From Isoetes taiwanensis (taxonomy: Eukaryota > Streptophyta > Lycopodiopsida > Isoetales > Isoetaceae): DNA of 64,000 nt. The stretch spans positions 12,105,426-12,169,425 of the forward strand of contig JAJEKV010000036.1 of the NCBI GenBank assembly GCA_021234155.1, given 5' to 3'. Positions 11,541 to 24,471 of the stretch are shown in pieces (the first letter of the stretch is position 1; every line of letters starts with the position of its first letter). Under the pieces are notes generated by a model. That model was not told where the DNA came from and did no database searches. It worked only from the letters and a program-made list of their open reading frames with translations. Both the position numbers and the translations under genes were made by a program.

Positions 11541-12500
11541 ACAGAGGTGTTTGCCAAAGCTTATAGGGCTTTGCTAATGGCAAGACCGTGGATCTAGAGG
11601 GTATAAATGCAGACTTATTGAAGTGGATTGGATCTCAAATTGTCCTAATCTTGACTGGTATGTTCAATAGGACCCTCCAGGAAGGCTTCGTCTCACAATA
11701 TACCGTGAGTAGAATGGTTCCAATCTATAAGGCAGGTGATGGCCTGCTCTGCCAATTACTGCACAATCATGGTCAGCCCCTTGTTGGTAAAATTGTTTGC
11801 AAGGATTTTTGAACAATAATTGACAGCATGGGCAGAGGAATGATTGTTACTTATTGGATTTTGCGGAGGCTTTCGACACTTTTCTAAGGAGAAGCTACTG
11901 GGGAAGAATGTCACAATTAAGTGTCCATCAAGAGCTATAAATATAGTCTACAGAACATGGGGGATAGTTGACTTCCAAACTTTGCCTACACAATGGACAT
12001 GGGTAGCATCATAAAGCCTATTGGAAGGAGAAACACATAGATTGGCTCTCTGAATAGAATATGCAGGAAGATACATATGTACGAGTGCAAGTCACACTTG
12101 ATTGAAGCAAATATCCCGATGCACATTTACTGAGCAAGCTTTAGGATGCTGGTCCTTGGAGGTGATCAAGACATCACATTACGAAAGCCAAATTTATTCT
12201 AAATTTGCCAATGGCCCATAACAGTACACGTTAACACATTTGCCTATGAAGAGATGTAGGGCAATTGCATCGGTTCGCACTGGGGCACACGGAGCATGAA
12301 AACATGATATGTAAATGTTGGCATATGGGATCTTTTGAAGATGGATTCTATACCCTTCCAAATTGTCCAGCGTTTACGACTAGTCGAGTACGATATGTCT
12401 ATTTGATTATATCTTATCAATTGTTGTGCCTGCTTTTGCATATGCCTCCTGTGATGGAACTAGCATCTTATATCGAGCCCAATTATATATATCTTTAACT
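11541..12500 (+). pseudogene. LINE (non-LTR retrotransposon) remnant
   Basis: At 11,588-11,812 the plus strand encodes a piece of LINE reverse transcriptase: INADLLKWIG, then LTGMFNRTLQEGF, then VSRMVPIYKAGDG, the usual block before the first catalytic motif. A frameshifted remnant follows to about 11,930. At about 12,235-12,420 a C-terminal finger region is legible: CRAIASVRTG/FALGHTEHEN, then ICKCWHMGSFEDGFYTLPNCP, matching the C-x2-C...H/Y...C tail of many LINEs. The catalytic FADD region between them is missing and several frame breaks occur, so the copy is dead. The tail type resembles that of the LINE at 58.7-62.9 kb. Confidence 0.6.
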
Positions 12501-13567
12501 CAATGATATGTCTAGATGTACAGTTCAACGCGAGCTTATTACGGTCAACATTTTTTCCTCGAAATCTTGAATAGTAATGGGTTTCCTTTACTCTTTCTTG
12601 TGTTGGGCTTCAAGCCTCTTAGTCTCATGAAAGCAAAATCAAAATAAAGTAAAAATCAATATATATGGAGAAAGAAGTTGCAGTAGTGGAAAAATAAGGA
12701 ACCGAGTTGATTTTTATCGTCTATAGAATCACATAATGGTTTTTGAGGGAAAGACCTTAACATTAATAAGCTTATTAATTAATATCTATAGAGTATGAGA
12801 TTAATGTATTTGGGGTGGACACAACTGGACCTGTTGGTCAAGAACCTCCATGATATCAGATGTTAATACCACTGCATGCGATATAGATTAACGGCAACCA
12901 AAGATATTTGGTGAATAATCTAAAGATGCCAAAATTGTCAATCAAGTACTACCTGGTGCTCAAAATAGTGTAACCAGATCATGTCATAAACTTTCTTTTA
13001 CCTTGACCTCAATAAACTTCTATGTATCCCATCAAGAGTTGATGAAATGGCAAATGGCAAATGGTGGACTTACTGTAAAATAAAGAAGATTATAAAATTA
13101 GGGTACTATTCTAGAGAAGCTTAGATTAGGGTACTATTCTAGATAAGCTTAAAACTAGGATTATTCGAGGCAGATGTCTGATCTAGAAAATCATTTTCAA
13201 ATTCAAAAGACAAGATATAGTTCTTCTGACATTTGATTTGTGTTCTCATTTGTTTATTAGTTTTTGTAAGTTGCTTTGTTATTGTTTTGAAATGCAACTA
13301 TCCTTGTCTCTTATAAGATTGTCTTTTTGGTATTGCCAGTTAAAGTTAGTCATAGTCACAGTGCTTAGTCATAGTCATAGTGCTGACACTATTTTATATC
13401 AAATTCAGTATTAACATGCATATTGCCAGAGCTCAAATTGGGATGAGCAAGCCACATATAGAATTTCAAGAAAGGAGCAAAAAAAAACATAAGCTTGCCT
13501 TTTTCTAGAGCTTTTTCGGAGGTGATAAATCTTTGTCTATCTCCAAAGTTAGTATGTTGCTTATTGT
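12501..13567. other. No gene; short tandem duplication
   Basis: AT-rich. A ~28-bp unit (TTAGGGTACTATTCTAGA-GAAGCTTA) occurs twice at about 13,099-13,153. No supported ORF. Confidence 0.4.
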
Positions 13568-14308
13568 TGTTACGGTCCAAGGGCAAGTCACGCTTGCAGA
13601 CCTTGGGAGGTGGAGTTGGCCTTGGAAGTGCCACTGGGTGGCCTGGGAATGTTCCAAAGGTCAGTTACCGCCTAGGGGCAGTATATGGGTTATTTTCAAA
13701 TGGCAATTGTTTCATATGTTAACATGATATTAAAGGAACTTTTTATTAAACCTTAACCATTGGATGGAGGGATCCGCGTGGCAGAACCCCATTGGTTGGG
13801 GCTTTCCTTTTTATCGCGAAAAGCAGCAAGGCTGCTGGATCTACTGAAAAGGTCCCAGATCTGTAGAGGGAGGACGTATTTCGTGGATGGAAAAATGCCC
13901 AAAGCCTTTTCAGGGGCTAGTCTTAGCCTTGCCACTAGGATATAAGGGATTGAGGCCATTTTGAGATGGACAATCAATCATGGAGCATAGCTTTTGGTGC
14001 TGCCTTGAAGATCGATTCTCTCTATTCCTTTGATATGCTGCTGTGATTCATCTCTAACATCTTTGGGTTAGTTACAAAGCTTCCCGACAGCTTTGAAGCT
14101 TTTTCCATTGATTGTGAGTTTGCTATGGGTTTGAGCAATAGTGCAGTAGCAGTATTGGTTCTTTTGATAAGAACTATTGAAGTTGGGCTTCAAACTAACC
14201 CTGGGGATTAGTGTGATTGTGTGTTCGGATTTCTGGGAACTCAAGGCTGAGGGGAACTCTGGGAGTTCTAGGTAGCACAATCGACCCTACTTCTTGTAGG
14301 TCTTGACA
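13568..14308 (+). repeat. Left LTR of the 13.6-20.3 kb chromovirus
   Basis: TG...CA-bounded and followed after three bases by the primer-binding site. It aligns with 19,496-20,279 with substitutions and several indels; the right copy is 43 bp longer. Confidence 0.85.
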
Positions 14309-14336
14309 ATTTGGTATCAGAGCACGGTTCTGAGCC

Positions 14337-17300
14337 ATGGCTGATCCAATGCAAGGAATGGAACAACCAATTGATGGTCTGCCAGCTCTGGTGTTGACGC
14401 TGGTATTATACTAGCACTCCAGGATATCCACCTGGAGGATTTGCATGTATTTGACTTTGAGATGTTACTAGAGGCACGACCCAGTGTAGAGTTATTAGTA
14501 CCTTCTGTAACTCCAGTTAATCCAGTACCTGCGGTAACTGCTATTAGTGTACAACCTACTAGTAGAACCGAACGCCCTGGGGTATTTTAGTTCCACAAAG
14601 AGGCTTAGCAGCTAGTAGGGAAGGTGCTGTCACTCGTGGGGTAGGCTCTGAAAGCAGTACTCCTACAACACTAATAGTGACGACTGCAACAGTAGTGACT
14701 GCAAAGTAGTTACTCCTACACAAGGGGGTTTCCAGGATGAACAATCTCTGATTGCTAAAACCTTGGATAACATGCAAAGGCAAATGAACTGGTGGATTCT
14801 TGAGAGCGCTACCTAGGAGCAACACTTTAATAAGTCCCTTGAACGGTTCATGCAGAATTCTAGAAGTGTTGGCAACAGCCCTCCAACCCAAGCGGTACGG
14901 GGTACTGCTAGGGGATGAGCGGGTAAGAGTGCACCACCTGGGGTTGGTCGCATTGTGCCAGATACAACAAACCCAGCTGTTGGTGAGTCTTCTAAAGGGA
15001 CCTTGAATGGACTTTCTGAGGAGGAGATCAATGCTCTTGAGAAGATGAAGATGCCAGAATTCGATGGAATTGGTACGCCAGAGGATGCCATGCTCTAGTT
15101 CAGTCGCATGAGATTATATTATGCGGCTACTAAGAAAGGTGATATAGCAAAGGTGTTGCACGCTTCTCTTAAGCTAAAAGGTGCTGCTGCTTCATAGTAT
15201 CTTTCCGTCTTGGACCGATTTTTGTAAGCGATTTAAAGATGAGTACGCACCTCATTTTGATAGATGCACTTAAATTACTCAGCGAGTCAGTGCAAATTGG
15301 GACTTTACAGTAGTATGTTAGTAAGTTCCGACAATTGTTTGCGAGACTTCCCGACCTTACCCCTCAGATGAGGGTAGACCACTTCGTGAATGGTCTAAAG
15401 GAAACCAGTATTAAGACACACCTCTTGCAAGCAGAACCCAAAGGGTTCTAGGAGACCGTTGAGCTTGCAAGAAAATTAGTTGGTCTTGAGGAACCTCAAA
15501 ATACCAAGAAAAGTTTTGATCGGAAGTCAAAACGAATTGAAAATTCTGCAGATGGAGCGTCATCTGCTAAGAAAAGAAAACAAAATCAGTCAAACAAAAA
15601 GGTTGTGGGACAATCTAAAGATTCCAGTCAGAAAAAGGCAACTCTGAAGTGTTATAATTGCCAGGGCATGGGTCATTACGCAAGGGAATGTCCTAAGCTG
15701 CAAAAGCAAAAAAACGAACGGTAGCTGCAACTTCCAAAATACCATCGGATATGTGAGGGCCTGAAGATGCTGTCGACTATCGCGAGGGAAGAAAGCATGG
15801 TAAATGTTTCTTCTAAAGTTTTCTTTGGTAAAGTTATTTGTTTTCTAGGTAGAATCAAAGAAAGAAATGTGGTTGTTCTTATTGATTCTGAGAGCACTGA
15901 CAACTTCTTGTCTGCAGACTTAGCAAGGAGCTAGGCCTTGAGCTGACGAGGGTGACTCCATATGTGGTTGAAGGAGAGGTGGGGCCTCAACTTCAGTGTG
16001 GGGATCAACAAGCACAAGACGTGGACTTGATATTTCAGGATAGAAGTTCATTTAGAGCAGTACAGTTTAAAATTGATGTTGATTTGATCAATTTAAAACG
16101 TTATAATATCATTTTGGGGATAAAGTGGCTTCAAACTGCACGTCCGCTCATTGACTGGGCATCCCCTGTATTAACTTTTGAGTTAGAGGACTCTAAGTCT
16201 GTTAGTATACAAGGATCACCTTATGTGGGGTCCGGGAAATTGTTATCGGCCACTCAGGCTAAAGCTGCTTTTAGGGTGAATAATAATCAAGTTTTTGGGT
16301 TATAGATGATATATGTATAAAAACTTGCAATTCACTTGTAGAGCAACCAGATGTAAATTTCCAACTTCATCCTCAATTAGTTGATATTTTAGAAAGATAC
16401 AAGGATGTCTTTCCCGAGGAGTTACCTATAGGGCCACCTCCGTCAAGGGGAGTGGAGCATGAGATTGATCTTGAGCCTGGAATTAAACCAATGGCAAGAG
16501 CACCTTACCACGTGAGTCCTTCTGAGTTGGAGGAAGTTAGAATGCAAGTTAAGGAATTGCTTGAAAAGGGATTTATCCAGCCAAGTAATCTCCTTTTGTA
16601 GCTCCAGTGTTGATGGTTAAGAAGAGAGATGAAACTATGTGCATGTGCATAGATTATCATGCTCTTAACAAAGCAACAATTAAGGATATCCTTTACCATG
16701 AATTGATGATACCTTAGATCGTTAGAGTGGTGCAACTTGGTTCACCAAAATTGATCTAAGGAGTGGATATCATCAAATTAAAATCCATAGAGTGGCGAAC
16801 CAAAGACTGCCTTTCAAACTCATCAAGGCCACTATGAGTCCTTCGTCATGCCGTTTAGTCTCACCAATGCGCCGATACGTTCATGAGATTGATGAAACGA
16901 GTATTCGCTGATTACTTAGATGATATACTTGGACACTCGAACTCATTGGAAGAACACTTTCAGCATCTAGAGCAAGTGCTTAAAGTATTGCGAGCCAATA
17001 AGTTGTATGCCAAAATTTCTAAGTATGATTTCTTCAAGCAAAGGGTTGCTTATGGGTCACATTCTGTCGGGGGAGGGGGTGTCTCCAGACCCTAGCAAAG
17101 TACGAGCAATACAAGAATGGATTCAACCTGAGAATATTCATGAGTTGAGAAGTTTTCTTGGGTTGGCTACCTACTACCGAAAATTTATACCGAAGTTTTC
17201 TAAGGTAGTAGCACTGCTCACCGATCTTTTGAGAAAAGATCAAGAATATGCATGAGGTCAAGCTCAACAAGAGGCCTTTGAAAGGATCCAAACTCTTTTG

Positions 17301-19460
17301 GTGAGTAGCCCAGTATTGAAGGTACCTAACCTCAATGAGTTGTTTGAGGTATACACGGATGCTTGTGGGCAAGCTCTGGGAGCCGTGCTTATGCAATAGG
17401 GTTGTGTTATTGCATATGAAAGCCGTAAGCTTAACCAAGCGGATTGGAATTATGCAACATATGAGCAAGAACCATTGGCTATAGTTCATGCATTGAAGAC
17501 GTGGTAGCACTACTTGAGATGTGGTACCAGTAAAGGGCCGCGCAAGTTTATTGTATATACTGGCCATAAGCCTTTGAGATTCTTCCAAAGCCAAGCTGAG
17601 ATTAGCCCTAGGCAAGCTAGGTGGCTTGACTTTTTGCATGAGTTCCATTTTAGTATTGAGCATACTTCTGGAAAGAATAATCCAGTTGCGGATGCCTTAT
17701 CCACGATTAAGCATTTGAATACTTTGATTGTAGGGGAGAATGATCTCTTCCAAAGGATTAAAGAAGCATATAAAGAAAAGCAACAACCTGCAGTAACCAA
17801 GTCAGGGGATTGGTGGACTGAACAGGATGGGTTATACTTTTATAATGTAAGGATTTATGCACCATTGCATGCTAATCTTCGAGAATTGATATTGCGTGAC
17901 CATCATGAAACCCCACAAGCTGAGCATGGGGGTGAGTGGAAGACCTATGAGTTGGTCATGCACCACTACTATTGGCCAGACATGGAGGAACAAGTCTGGG
18001 ACTTAGTTCCGCATTGTTTGACGTGTCAAGCGGTTAAAGCCGACCATGGTCGTACACCGGGACTATTACGACCTTTACCTATACCATTGCAAATATGGGA
18101 GTGTATAAGTATGGACTTTATAGTCGCTTTGCCTAGGTCCACAAGACAAAACACTCACGCGTGGGTAGTTGTTGATTGTCTACTAAGTACGCCAAATTTG
18201 TGGCCTTAAAGGGATATGCTACCGGTCCAGATGTAGCAACTGCATATATGAGATGTTTTTCCTATTTTTTGTTTGCCTTTATCTATCATAAGTGATAGGG
18301 ATACCAAGTTTATGGGTCACTTTTGGAAAGACCTTCGTCATGCTTGTTCCAGTTATAGAGTTTTTCTTTGCTTGGCCTGCAGCTTTGATAGCTCTCTCAA
18401 TTACCTGTAATACATTACGCCTTCAAAAGTTGTCCCTAAAGAGCATATGTTTTGATGGTTAATATATGTTACGGTGGCGCCCGGTGGCGACCTACTCTTT
18501 TTTTTTTTTAATTTCCCCAGACATGGTACTACTTCCATTCTAAGATGTAGTCTTGCACATGTTTTCTTCGTAATGCTTAAAGCAATGGCAGACTATATGG
18601 TGCAAATGGACTTGCACTATAAGTACTCAAGTGTTTCTGAATCTATGCAACTCAATGGATTTCTTGCAACTGTTGTTCCTATCACCTGCAAGAATGTCTT
18701 ACGATTGAGAATGAGTAGTGGTAACCACCCACAAACAGATGGGCAAACCGAGCGGATCAACATGATATTGGAGGATATGTTGAGAAGTTTTGTCCATGAA
18801 TGCCAAACTCGTTGGGAGCAGTATTTGCTTTACCTAGAGTTTGCATATATATGCTGTGGCAAAATCCCAGAACTTATGCCGGTATGCATAAGTATCTAAA
18901 GACAGATGCCGCAGTGAATATGTTGGATGACATGAATGCAATTTTGCTTCAGTGTCGACAAAACTTGCGTAGAGTGCAAGATCATGCTCAAGTTTATGCT
19001 AATAAGCGTAGATGTAATGTTACCTACGAGGAGGGTGACTACGTGTTTTTAAGAATTGTGTATCCATCATCATTACGAACCAACACCCTTAAGTAGTTGG
19101 TTAAAGGGCGAGTGCCTAAATTAACCCCGAGATATGCTGGACCTTTTAAGATTGTTAAAGGGTTAGGTACAACAACATATGAGTTGGCGTTACCACAGGA
19201 TATTGGGATCCTTCTTGTATTTCATGTTAGCTACCTTAAGCGAGCTATACTAGATATGAACAATATTGTTAGTCCTGAGAGTATACTGCCAGGTTGAACT
19301 CCGCTATAACACCCGAACGGATTCTAGATACTCATGTTCGGCAGTTGCACAATAGAGATATTCATGAATATCTGGTCTTGTGGCGAGGCCAGTCTCCTGC
19401 AGATGCCAGTTGAGAGTCAGATGAGTTTGTGCAATGTTTTCCTCATTTGAAACTCTAGAC
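14337..19460 (+). pseudogene. Degraded gag-pol of a Ty3 chromovirus
   Basis: The first ATG is at 14,337. Readable parts in order: gag core around 15,050-15,480 (KFRQLFARLPDL, HFVNGLKETSIKTHLL); zinc knuckle CYNCQGMGHYAREC at about 15,654-15,695; protease VLIDSESTDNFLS at about 15,877-15,915, with Gly of the active-site triplet replaced by Glu; RT from about 16,375 (DVFPEELPIGPPPSRG) with many stops; RNase H around 17,330-17,700 (VYTDACGQALGAVL, HTSGKNNPVADALS); integrase finger and first catalytic Asp in 17,820-18,200 (HHxxxxAEHGG, CLTCQAVKADH, SMDFIVALP); NHPQTDGQTERIN at about 18,724; and a C-terminal RYAGPFKI block. A chromodomain-like tail (HEYLVLWRGQ, then SWESDEFVQ) is at about 19,350-19,440. 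Many stops are TAG at expected Trp or Gln positions, as C-to-T decay would give. Confidence 0.8.
18335..18700 (+). other. Insertion inside the integrase region
   Basis: Integrase-like coding stops after DRDTKFMGHFWKDL (about 18,340) and resumes at LRMSSGNHPQTDGQTERIN (about 18,705). Related elements have only a few residues between these blocks. The intervening ~360 bp carry a poly(T) run (18,498-18,510) and no recognisable termini. Confidence 0.4.
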
Positions 19461-19495
19461 CTTGAGAACAAGGTCCTAAGGGGAGGGGAGGAAAT

Positions 19496-20279
19496 TGTTA
19501 CGGTCCAAGGGCAAGTCATGCTTGCAGACCTTGGGACGTGGAGCTGGCCTTGGAAGTGCCACTGGGTGGCCTGGGAATGTTCCAAATGTCAGTTATTGCC
19601 AAGGGGGGCGGTATATGGATTATTTTCAAATGGCAATTGTTTCGTATGTTAACATGACATTTTAATATAAATGTTAAAGGAACTTTTTATTAAACCTTAA
19701 TCATTAAATGGACGGGTCCACGTGGGGGAACCCCATTGATTGGGGCTTTCCTTAAGGGAATTCGCTTTCCTGTTATCGCAAACAGCAGCAAGGCTGTCGG
19801 ATCTGCTGAAAAGATCCCGGATTTGTAGAGGAAGGACGGATTTCGAGGCTGGGAAAAGGCCCAATACATTTTTAGGGGCTAATCATAGCCTTGCCACCAT
19901 GATATAAGGGATTGAGTCCATTTTGAGATGGACAATCGATTTTGGAGCATAGCTTTTGGTGCTGCCTTGACGATCGATTCCCTCTTCCTTTGATATTCTG
20001 TTGTGATTTGTCTCTAGGGATTACTCCAATATCTTTGGGTTGGTTTCAAAGCTTCCTGATAGCTTTGGAGCTTTTTCCATTGATTGTGAGTCTGCCCTGG
20101 GTTTGAGCAATAGTGCAGTAGCAGTATTAGTTCTTTGATAAGAACTATTGAAGTTGGGCTTCAAACTAACCCTGGGGGTTAGTACAATTGTATGTGGGGA
20201 GTTTTGGGAACTCAAGGCTGAGGGGAACTCTGGGAGTTCGAGGTAGCACTATCGACCCTACTTCTTGTAGGTCTTGACA
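19496..20279 (+). repeat. Right LTR of the 13.6-20.3 kb chromovirus
   Basis: Partner of the LTR at 13,568-14,308, with the same TGTTACGGTCC start and TCTTGACA end, immediately after the polypurine tract. Confidence 0.85.
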
Positions 20280-20475
20280 ATTGCTTATTGCAACTTGCCA
20301 TTGTGAAGTATTAGTTAACTCCAGCGCACATCCTCATCATATGCAACTTGCATTAGAATAACTCTAGGGTAAAAAAAAATAGATTCTAAATGGTTGTAAA
20401 TTCCTCGCTCCAACTGTCTATATATATGCAAAAGGTATAACCACATTTGGCGACTGGTACAGGTGACGATCAAAC

Positions 20476-21955
20476 ATGAAGGACAAGAGCTATCACAAGA
20501 ATGCATGGAAGGACACGAGCTATCACAATATGGAATGTTTAATTGGGCATTTGGGAGTTCAAATAGATGGTATTCAAAGTAGATTATTTGCTTGGGAATT
20601 GTCAATTTGTAGATTCTTATGTCAATTTAGAAAGTTTGGATTGTTGCGCAAGGAAGGCAAAGTGAAATCAATTTAAAAGTGTTCAGTATAATAGAAGTGT
20701 ACACAGAACTTTCAAAGTCTCATAGTACATTCAAACATGCAAATTAAAACAAATTTAAAAGATTAAAAGAAATTTAGAAGATAAAGTATCTTTGAACTTG
20801 GTCGCAACAATGTTCAGCATAATAGAATACATACAACTTGCAAAATACGTGCAAAGTCTAGTTCTTTAATAGCATATGCACTCTAATGTGTGAATCATCT
20901 CTCGCACTAATTGCACATGTAATTTTGCAATTACTTTTTCTCTTACGAGTTCTGTACAGATCTTATCTATCTTTGTGTGTGTTATGTGCATGGTTGGAGT
21001 GAATAAGCCTCGATGAAATTGAATCCGTGCGTCTTGCATTAAGATGCTATCCTTGTCAATTGTTTGATGATTGCTATTATATTGTCGACATCTTTGTTCA
21101 TGGAACCTGGAGGACCTTTACCAGCTACTTCTTGACTTAGTGGCTTGGGTGTAGCAGATTCCTGGAATGGAGATAAATAGCAATATTCCTAATCAGGTAG
21201 AAGTATTTAATGGTTTGAGTGATTCAACGTGTTTATGCTGTTAACTTTTTACCTTTGATGAGCATATTATTCTTATACTTGGGCCTTGAGGCTCATACTA
21301 TAGTAAGAATGAAAAAGTTTAATTAGCTATTGAGGAATTGAAGTTATTTGAATGGTGTAAAGGATACAGACCCCTATGATGGACCAATGCAATCTTTTGT
21401 TTGAAGATATAGTTGAAGACGTAGCTACTGGTGGTTATCTGATGGTAAAAGTAAGCGTCTTGAAATGCAGCCACAAAAGCATTTCCTTTTCTTAAGCCTC
21501 CTCACCTATATGTATGGCCAAATGCATGCTTAGTTAGAATTGTGAGAAATGGTATTTGTTGAAGGCATTCAAAAGGCAAGAATTACAATACTTTCAATAT
21601 CCTCTTTTCCAACCATAGTTCTGTTGCCACACGACACACATGGCTGTGGATGCCAGAGATATTATCGAGCAAGATTCACATAGATGGCAGATGCGTAATG
21701 GCCTTTACAACCCCTTGTACAACTCACAGGTGAGATAGCTACAACAGCAATGGCCATCATGGTAATTACTTCATGATATTATAAACAAATGAGAGACTGG
21801 AGATAGAATACCAAAAGAATACCTTATTCTTGGTTGCAAGCTCTATGTACATTTTTACTATGGTGAACACGTTTAAATTTATCTGAATTTGCCTTCCTTG
21901 CGCATCAATGCAAACTTTTTCCATGCATTCCCGTGATAGCTCTTGTCCTTACCCA
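20476..21955. repeat. Inverted pair of a coding-like segment
   Basis: The plus strand at 20,476-20,725 and the minus strand at 21,955-21,845 are related. Each encodes KDKSYH-x-NAWK followed by (F/G)xLxRKEGK, then a shared 3' stretch (TCAGTATAATAGAAGTGTAC versus TCACCATAGTAAAAATGTAC). The plus copy has an internal partial duplication (AAGGACAAGAGCTATCACAA and AAGGACACGAGCTATCACAA). Spacing is about 1.4 kb. It could be the arms of a degraded DNA transposon or two inverted pieces of one gene; no family is identified. Confidence 0.45.
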
Positions 21956-22358
21956 TTTGATATGCAAAGTAATCAAACGTGCTTTTGACTAGTTGTTTTT
22001 ATCCTTTTTTTTGGCATTCTACAAATTGCTGCTACAATAAAGCTTGATCCATTGAATTTGTAAGGAGATCATTCTTGCCATTTGGAAGTTGCTCATACTG
22101 GCGCATACTCTTGTAACATTCCAATTTGAATGTAGCTTCCCTAAATGCTATGATTGTACCATACTCTAAATGAAGAGGGTACCTTTCTAGAGGTCCCACC
22201 TTTCAATATGGCGACTGTACAACTATTACCAGTTTTCCTTTTCTTGCTCTTGTCATTCTTTGCTGCCATCAAGGTGGAATACCAACATAATAAACTCAAA
22301 ACACACACCAGCCCTAGTTCAACCTATGTAAATGCAAGCTAGTTACAATTCAGCCCCG
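20726..22358. other. Unassigned DNA between and after the inverted pair
   Basis: No domain-bearing ORF. The right arm of the inverted pair lies at about 21,845-21,955; nothing else was recognised. Confidence 0.35.
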
Positions 22359-22400
22359 TTAACCAATGACGTCTTGCCACGTGGCAGATGTTCTTTTTGG
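22359..22400. promoter_or_regulatory. Clustered bZIP-type motifs
   Basis: AATGACGTCTTGCCACGTGG contains TGACGTC (CRE/TGA type) eight bases before a 12-bp palindrome TGCCACGTGGCA with a G-box core; another GACGTC lies near 22,424. The composition looks promoter-like, but no gene start follows. Confidence 0.25.
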
Positions 22401-24471
22401 AATTTTATAGCAACTAAAGGGACGACGTCGCACAAACTTACTCGACATTCCCTATGTTTCGCGTAGACATTCTGCGATTTTACCTGCATTTTGGAGATTT
22501 TACCTAACATTCTAAGGCCGAATTGAAACTAACCTGGATTCAGGTTGCAGGATTGTCACCTTAGATGACATTCCGAGGAGTTAACAGACGCCCCCGCCTA
22601 CCGGTGTCATCCCTCGTTTCCTCCCCGAAATGTCACCCGCATAATGCCGCATTATGTCCCGAAGATTTAAGTTGTTTTTCTACTAATTGATATATACAAA
22701 TTCCTATCTAGTCCAATGCTCATTTCTAATTGTTCGTTGCACATCTGTTTCAACAACAGAGATGTTTTTAGCAAGGAGAGTCTGCATATTCTTGCTGCTG
22801 AGATTCTAATACCAATTATAGATGTCATTGGCTAAAAAATACATCCGTTCTCGACTTTGAACTTGTGAAAGATCGCCAAAGGCCAGCCATCTCAAATGAA
22901 TAGACACTTTGTGTTGTCGCACGAACGAATTCAACTGTGTTTTGAAATAAAATATTATCGTGAACTTTGGTATTTGTGAGAAGATTTTCTATTAAGTTCA
23001 CGTCCTGTTAGAATAGGTTGTAGACATAAGATATTGCTAGAACAGGTTGCCCCTGTCTATAGTGTCCTAATGCATCGCCAAGAAAATTATTCCCACTAGT
23101 ATAAGTACCCCCAATAATTCATGACTACACATGCACTACACACACTATACCACACATATATTGCACACACTACACATCCACTACACTATGCACAACACAT
23201 CATTTCAGTACATATGCATTGCACTACACACACTACACTACAAACAACACACGACCAGTACCCAACTATTAGCAACAGATACTTCCCCTTTGGCTCCTCA
23301 TTATAAAGATTACATGCAGAATAAGCTTCATTAACCCAAAATGAAGATATCATGGTCATTATTGCATCCCACAATTATTCAATCTAACTTCCCACAAATC
23401 GTATTGTTGTATGATTATCAAACTTTTAATCTTTCTTAAATATTTCTATCGTCTCTTTGCTTTGGAGAGGACCAAAGTTCAACCAAGATTTCGTGTCAGG
23501 CCAAATTGCAATTTGCTTTGGAGAGGACCAAAGCTCAACCAAGATTTCGTGTCAGGCCAAATTGCAATTGGCATATCGTTGATTAGAACTTGGCAGCTTA
23601 ACCAAAAAATGGACCTAGAATTTGACCAAATGTTCAAGCATGAATTAGAACTTGAACGAGAGTTTGACTAGAAGGTGAACAAATAATTGACAATAGTTTG
23701 ACTAGGCTTCATGGGCACATGGGAGGGGAATCTGGATATATATTATATTATTTATATTCTTGTATTGTATATAAAAATGATCATAAGTCTTCAGGCCACA
23801 AGAACTTCGAGGTGAAGTTAGGCAAGTTCCCATGTTCATATTCATATTTAACGTCAAAATTTGAGGTCATTTCCAAGGTTGGCTTGGATTTTTCAGAAAT
23901 AGATGGGTTTCTGAACTCCGATTACTTGCCAAGAATCTCGAATCCTGGTGGAGGCGCATGGGAACATAGCCTAACAATGGGCAAAAGTGACCTTTAATTT
24001 ATCAATTTGCCAAAGTTTTTCAAGAAAATGTAGCAACACGGAAATGTCTTTCATCAGGGGAAAGGAGAAAGCGGGGACTATACAATGCTCGCCCTTGGAA
24101 TTGAGGCCCCAATGGGAGCCAATACAAGCACCGAGAAAATTAATAAGCATTGCAAGAAATTGAGTTACTAACACAAAATTCACAGAAACTTTAATATATA
24201 TCTTCCTTTATCTACCAACACAATGTATCAGGAGCCTATGAAGGATAACTTACAAGGTATTACCTTTCCATGAAATTTGTTCCTCCATGGAAGGCAAAAT
24301 CACAAGAGATTACTTTCACCAGGAGCTTCATTCCAATACACGGCTCAAACAATCTGCATCCCTTTTCTTCTTTGATTATATTCTCTTACCTCTTTGAGCG
24401 TTAGAATTTAAGGATGACAGGGCGGTTAGCTGGCACACGCATTTCACCTCCCAACTAACCGTGCACACATT
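22401..24471. other. No gene; simple and tandem repeats
   Basis: A CACTACACA-rich simple-sequence tract occupies about 23,120-23,255. Two near-identical 56-bp units (TTTGCTTTGGAGAGGACCAA...) lie at 23,456-23,511 and 23,512-23,567. ORFs over these tracts are not supported. The OEP61 3' UTR probably lies in the last few hundred bases, which include a duplicated CATTTCACCTCCC (24,440 and 24,468). Confidence 0.5.

Larger units (their letters stand above)
13568..20279 (+). mobile_element. Ty3 chromovirus, full length but decayed
   Basis: LTRs of 741 bp (13,568-14,308) and 784 bp (19,496-20,279) both start TGTTACGGTCC and end TCTTGACA. A primer-binding site TGGTATCAGAGC (14,312-14,323, initiator tRNA-Met type) follows the left LTR. 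A purine tract AAGGGGAGGGGAGGAAAT (19,478-19,495) precedes the right one. The flanking 5-mers are ATTGT and ATTGC, one mismatch apart, consistent with a 5-bp target duplication. The order gag, protease, RT, RNase H, integrase, chromodomain-like tail is that of a chromovirus. Many in-frame stops and LTR divergence mark it as old. Confidence 0.85.

Noticed and set aside
17034-17663. 209-codon minus-strand ORF
   Set aside because: It is an antisense shadow of RT/RNase H of the decayed chromovirus.
22659-22676. Palindrome CATAATGC-CGCATTATG
   Set aside because: It is short, with no neighbouring element structure, and could occur by chance.
23121-23334. His/Thr-rich ORFs
   Set aside because: They are produced by a CACTACACA simple repeat.
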